DNA of 64,000 nt, taken from the NCBI RefSeq assembly GCF_042661465.1, contig NZ_JBHSWE010000001.1, forward strand, positions 1,674,001 through 1,738,000. The letters are read 5' to 3'. The notes beneath the pieces were generated by a model, which did no database searches, was not told the origin of the DNA, and saw only the letters and a list, made by a program, of their open reading frames with translations. Made by a program: the position numbers and the translations under genes. The DNA comes from Marinobacterium_A aestuariivivens (GTDB lineage: Bacteria; Pseudomonadota; Gammaproteobacteria; Pseudomonadales; Balneatricaceae). Positions within the stretch are counted from its first letter, which is position 1. Each line of letters begins with the position of its first letter. Of this stretch, positions 61,446 to 64,000 are shown in pieces.

Positions 61446-63039
61446 CTACCGGCTTTTCTTGCGGATGTCGGCCTTGACGCTCTGAATGCTGCGTGCCCAG
61501 GGCTTGAGCTGCCGCAGTTCGGCCGGCAAAGCGGCAACCGCCTCGACCGCGGCCCTGCGGCTGTCATAGCGACCGTGGACAACGACATGCCAGGGCTTTC
61601 CTTTATAGAGCGTCGAGAAATAATGAAAAGCCCCCGGGTCGACCTGGGAAGCGATAAAGTCGCGGGCCGTTTCGGCCTGACGCGCCCCCAGCATTTGCAG
61701 GGTATAACCCTGATCCGGCCAGTTCAGCAACAGTGCCTCTCCCGTGCTCGAATCCCCTTTCCCGGCCATCGCCTGCAGGGTTGCTACTTCCGACCCGACC
61801 GACTCCCGGACATCACCGGGAGCACCGGACGTTTCGTCGGACGCCTCGCCGACTGTCGGTTGAGACGGCCGCTCCGGCACGGGTTCGGGCTCAGCCGACG
61901 GCTGCATTGCCACCGCAGGTTCCGGCGGCGCCACAGGCTCGGGCGCCGCGACCGCAAGACGCTCCACCGGGCCCGGCGTTTCGGCAGGGCCATCGTTCTG
62001 TTCCGGGGCCGGCAGCGCCCTAGCGGGCCCCAGGGGCGCCGGTTCTACCCCTGTAGGACGAGGAGCCGGAAGCTCAGGAGACGGTACCTGCACGGGCGCC
62101 GTCTCGACGGCGACCTCGACCACCGGCGCCTCGACCGCAGCCGGCATCACCGGCACCGCAAGCGGAACCGATACACGCTCACTGATCCGGGTTTCGGGGG
62201 ACGGCTGCCACCAGATCCAGCCCGCCATACCCAGCAGCAGGACCAGCACCAGGCCGACGGCCGAAAGGTGCGCAATCGGCAGCCCGCTGCGTGGTCTGGC
62301 CGCCGCCGGCGCGCGCGCCCCCGAGACGCAACGCGTCCCCGGCCAGGCGCTCCAGCGAGCCGGGCAGCCCGTCGCTTCGCTGAACCAGCTTCTGCAATCT
62401 GCGGCCGTCGAACACCTCCAGCGCAGGATAGCAAAGACGGATGAAGTCCTCGGCCTCGTCACTGTCGAACGGCTTGAGTTCCTCGCGGTGCCAACGCCCT
62501 TCGAGCAGCTCGTCCAGCCCCAGCCCCTGCAGGCGCGCCAGCACCGACTGATCGGCCAGCACCAGCCTCAGCTGGCGCGATGCCGCCCGCTGAAAATTCA
62601 GCAACAGTTGCAGCGCCTCGTCATCCAGCAGCCCGGCATTGTCGATCAGCAGCAACCACTGCTGCCCGGTCTCCTCGAGCAGACGGGCCTGGGTATAGAG
62701 CTGCTCGAGCCAGGCGCCCTCAGTTTCGACCGAGGGCGGCTCCAGGTCCGAGGCCTCGCCGACCCGGCGCAAGAGGGCGGCGGTGCCGGTCACTTCCTGC
62801 AGCCTGAGCCGGGCGCTGCGCCCACCCTCGGTCTGGCGGCGCAACTGGCGCAGCAGGGTGGTTTTGCCACTGCCCGAAGGGCCTTCGAGCAGTATCAGGA
62901 AATCGGAAAAACGGATCAGGTGATGCAGCTTGTCGAGCAACTGCATCCGGGACGGAGGCTCGAAATACTCGGCCCGCTGGTCCGCGACCAGCGGCGACCG
63001 GGTCGATGCAAGCCCTGCTGCAGGATGCCGGGATCCCAT
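61446..63039 (-). CDS. damX: DamX-like AAA-SPOR cell-division protein (apparent frameshift)
   Basis: About 530 residues after repair. N-terminal ExeA-type AAA ATPase (Walker A EGPSGSGKTTLL, Walker B LLLIDNAGLL), a single TM (LSAVGLVLVLLLGMAGWIWW), a long Pro/Glu/Ala linker and a C-terminal SPOR domain (GYTLQMLGA, KPWHVVVHGRYDSR) that binds denuded septal peptidoglycan. The frame change near 62311-62322 differs from all others in the window: it needs one base removed (G5 to G4) or two added (one more GC). aroB-damX-gltB order as in Pseudomonas. Confidence 0.9.
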
Positions 63040-63047
63040 GGTGCCGA

Positions 63048-64000
63048 TCAGCCCCGAGCGAGATTCAGACGATGCTGCAGCGTTTCGCGCAGAGTATCGG
63101 CCGGAAAGTCAGATGTGACCAGGGCCTCGCCGATGCCCTTGAGCAGCACCAGCCTCAGGCGACCATCGAGCACTTTCTTGTCCACAGCCATCAGCGAGAG
63201 GAAGGCATCGGGCGTCATGGCTGCCGGCGGCAGGACCGGCAGCGCGGCCGCTTCATGGATCGCCTCGATTCGCGCCAGCTCGGCCTCGCTCAACCAGCCC
63301 AGCCGGCAGGAGAGGTCCGCCGCCAACAGCGTGCCGGCCGCCACCGCCTCGCCATGGAGCCACTGGCCGTAGCCCTGATCGGCTTCGATGGCGTGGCCAA
63401 AGGTATGCCCCAGGTTGAGCAGCGCCCGTATGCCGGACTCCTTTTCATCCTGAGCCACCACTTCCGCCTTGATCTCGCAGGAGCGGTATATTGCCTGCGC
63501 CAGCGCATCGGGATCACCGGCCATCAGCCGGGGCATGGACGCTTCGAGCCAGTCGAAGAAGGCGGCATCGTAGATCAGGCCATACTTGATCACCTCGGCG
63601 ATGCCGGCCGACAGCTCGCGCGGCGGCAGCGACGCGAGCACGGCCGTATCGGCAATCACGCAGCGCGGCTGATGGAAGGCACCGATCATGTTCTTGCCCA
63701 GCGGGTGATTGACGCCGGTCTTGCCACCAACCGAAGAGTCGACCTGCGACAGCAGCGTGGTCGGCACCTGCACGAAGTCGACGCCACGCTGGTAACAGGC
63801 GGCAGCGAAGCCGGTCATGTCACCCACGACTCCGCCGCCAAGGGCTATCAGGGTCGTGGTACGGTTGTGCCGGCACTCGAGCAGACGGTCGAAAATCAGG
63901 TTGACCGACTCAAGGGTCTTGTACTGCTCGCCGTCCGGCAGCACCACCCTGTCGACGAGGAGCCCATCGAGACTCCGCTCCACGGCTTCGAGATAGAGCG
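63048..64000 (-). CDS. aroB: 3-dehydroquinate synthase, N-terminus beyond the window
   Basis: About 317 residues visible of ~360. NAD and zinc-binding motifs GGGVVGDMTGFAAACYQRGV, QVDSSVGGKTGVN, ELSAGIAEVIKYG, LNLGHTFGHAIE. Second step of the shikimate pathway. The frame stays open to the right edge, so the start lies outside. The stop is 8 bp before the damX ATG. Confidence 0.97.
   Translation of the reverse strand, partial: LYLEAVERSLDGLLVDRVVLPDGEQYKTLESVNLIFDRLLECRHNRTTTLIALGGGVVGDMTGFAAACYQRGVDFVQVPTTLLSQVDSSVGGKTGVNHPLGKNMIGAFHQPRCVIADTAVLASLPPRELSAGIAEVIKYGLIYDAAFFDWLEASMPRLMAGDPDALAQAIYRSCEIKAEVVAQDEKESGIRALLNLGHTFGHAIEADQGYGQWLHGEAVAAGTLLAADLSCRLGWLSEAELARIEAIHEAAALPVLPPAAMTPDAFLSLMAVDKKVLDGRLRLVLLKGIGEALVTSDFPADTLRETLQHRLNLARG

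Overview
The window is 64 kb of GC-rich chromosome from a motile, probably marine gammaproteobacterium. I infer an Oceanospirillales/Pseudomonadales-type organism because aroB-damX-gltB-gltD-hemE and ribD-ribE-ribBA-ribH-nusB-thiL-pgpA follow Pseudomonas-like order, while pomA-pomB next to xseB-ispA-dxs is a Vibrio-like block and an osmolyte cluster is present. Genus is not determinable from the sequence alone. No rRNA, tRNA, CRISPR array, transposase or phage gene was seen.

Layout. 1-4.7 kb: nitrogen block with a NIT-ANTAR antiterminator protein (NasR type), a sigma54-type promoter and two-hairpin ANTAR leader, a formate/nitrite-family channel, a PP2C-Ser/Thr kinase fusion and cyanase. 4.7-9.7 kb: two diguanylate cyclases, an acetyltransferase and a DUF465 gene with a perfect Fnr/Anr box. 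10-13.8 kb: glucosylglycerate-type compatible-solute cluster (phosphatase, synthase, GH13_18 phosphorylase). 13.9-19.1 kb: tightly coupled operon of an acetyl-CoA-synthetase-like ligase, E1alpha, E1beta, short E2 and an acyl carrier protein. 19.2-24.7 kb: Hsp20, CynX-type MFS, LysR, PA2779/PA2778 pair, a small unknown protein and cytochrome c5. 24.8-29.6 kb: PomAB sodium motor stators and xseB-ispA-dxs. 29.7-38.97 kb: ribA, a PhoPQ-like two-component system with a 98-bp tandem duplication, and the rib/nusB/thiL/pgpA/nrdR cluster. 39-47.6 kb: glyA, ettA, a PilZ gene, radA, metY, carbonic anhydrase, hemE. 47.7-54.3 kb: proline catabolism (AraC regulator, PutA, a detached PutA C-terminal domain, PutP). 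54.3-55.3 kb: repeat-rich intergenic zone. 55.3-64 kb: gltD, gltB, damX, aroB (cut by the window edge).

Data quality dominates interpretation. Seventeen genes, most of them universally conserved or essential, are interrupted by 22 apparent losses of one base from short homopolymers, and damX has one further frame change. Each lesion is repaired by adding one base to a run. I treat these as sequence errors and give the full repaired gene span.

The most interesting biology: (1) a sigma54 promoter feeding an ANTAR two-hairpin antiterminator that overlaps a terminator ahead of the nitrite-family channel; (2) a repeated two-hairpin module (hexaloop ANGGAT, linker AAAT, loop GCAGGAGCR) whose three copies keep their loops while their stems change in a compensated way, and whose loops match CsrA/RsmA-site rules; (3) a pyruvate-dehydrogenase-like operon carrying its own acyl carrier protein and no E3; (4) a PutA whose C-terminal lid domain is a separate gene; (5) a duplicated regulator-kinase junction that has created a 33-codon membrane-peptide ORF.
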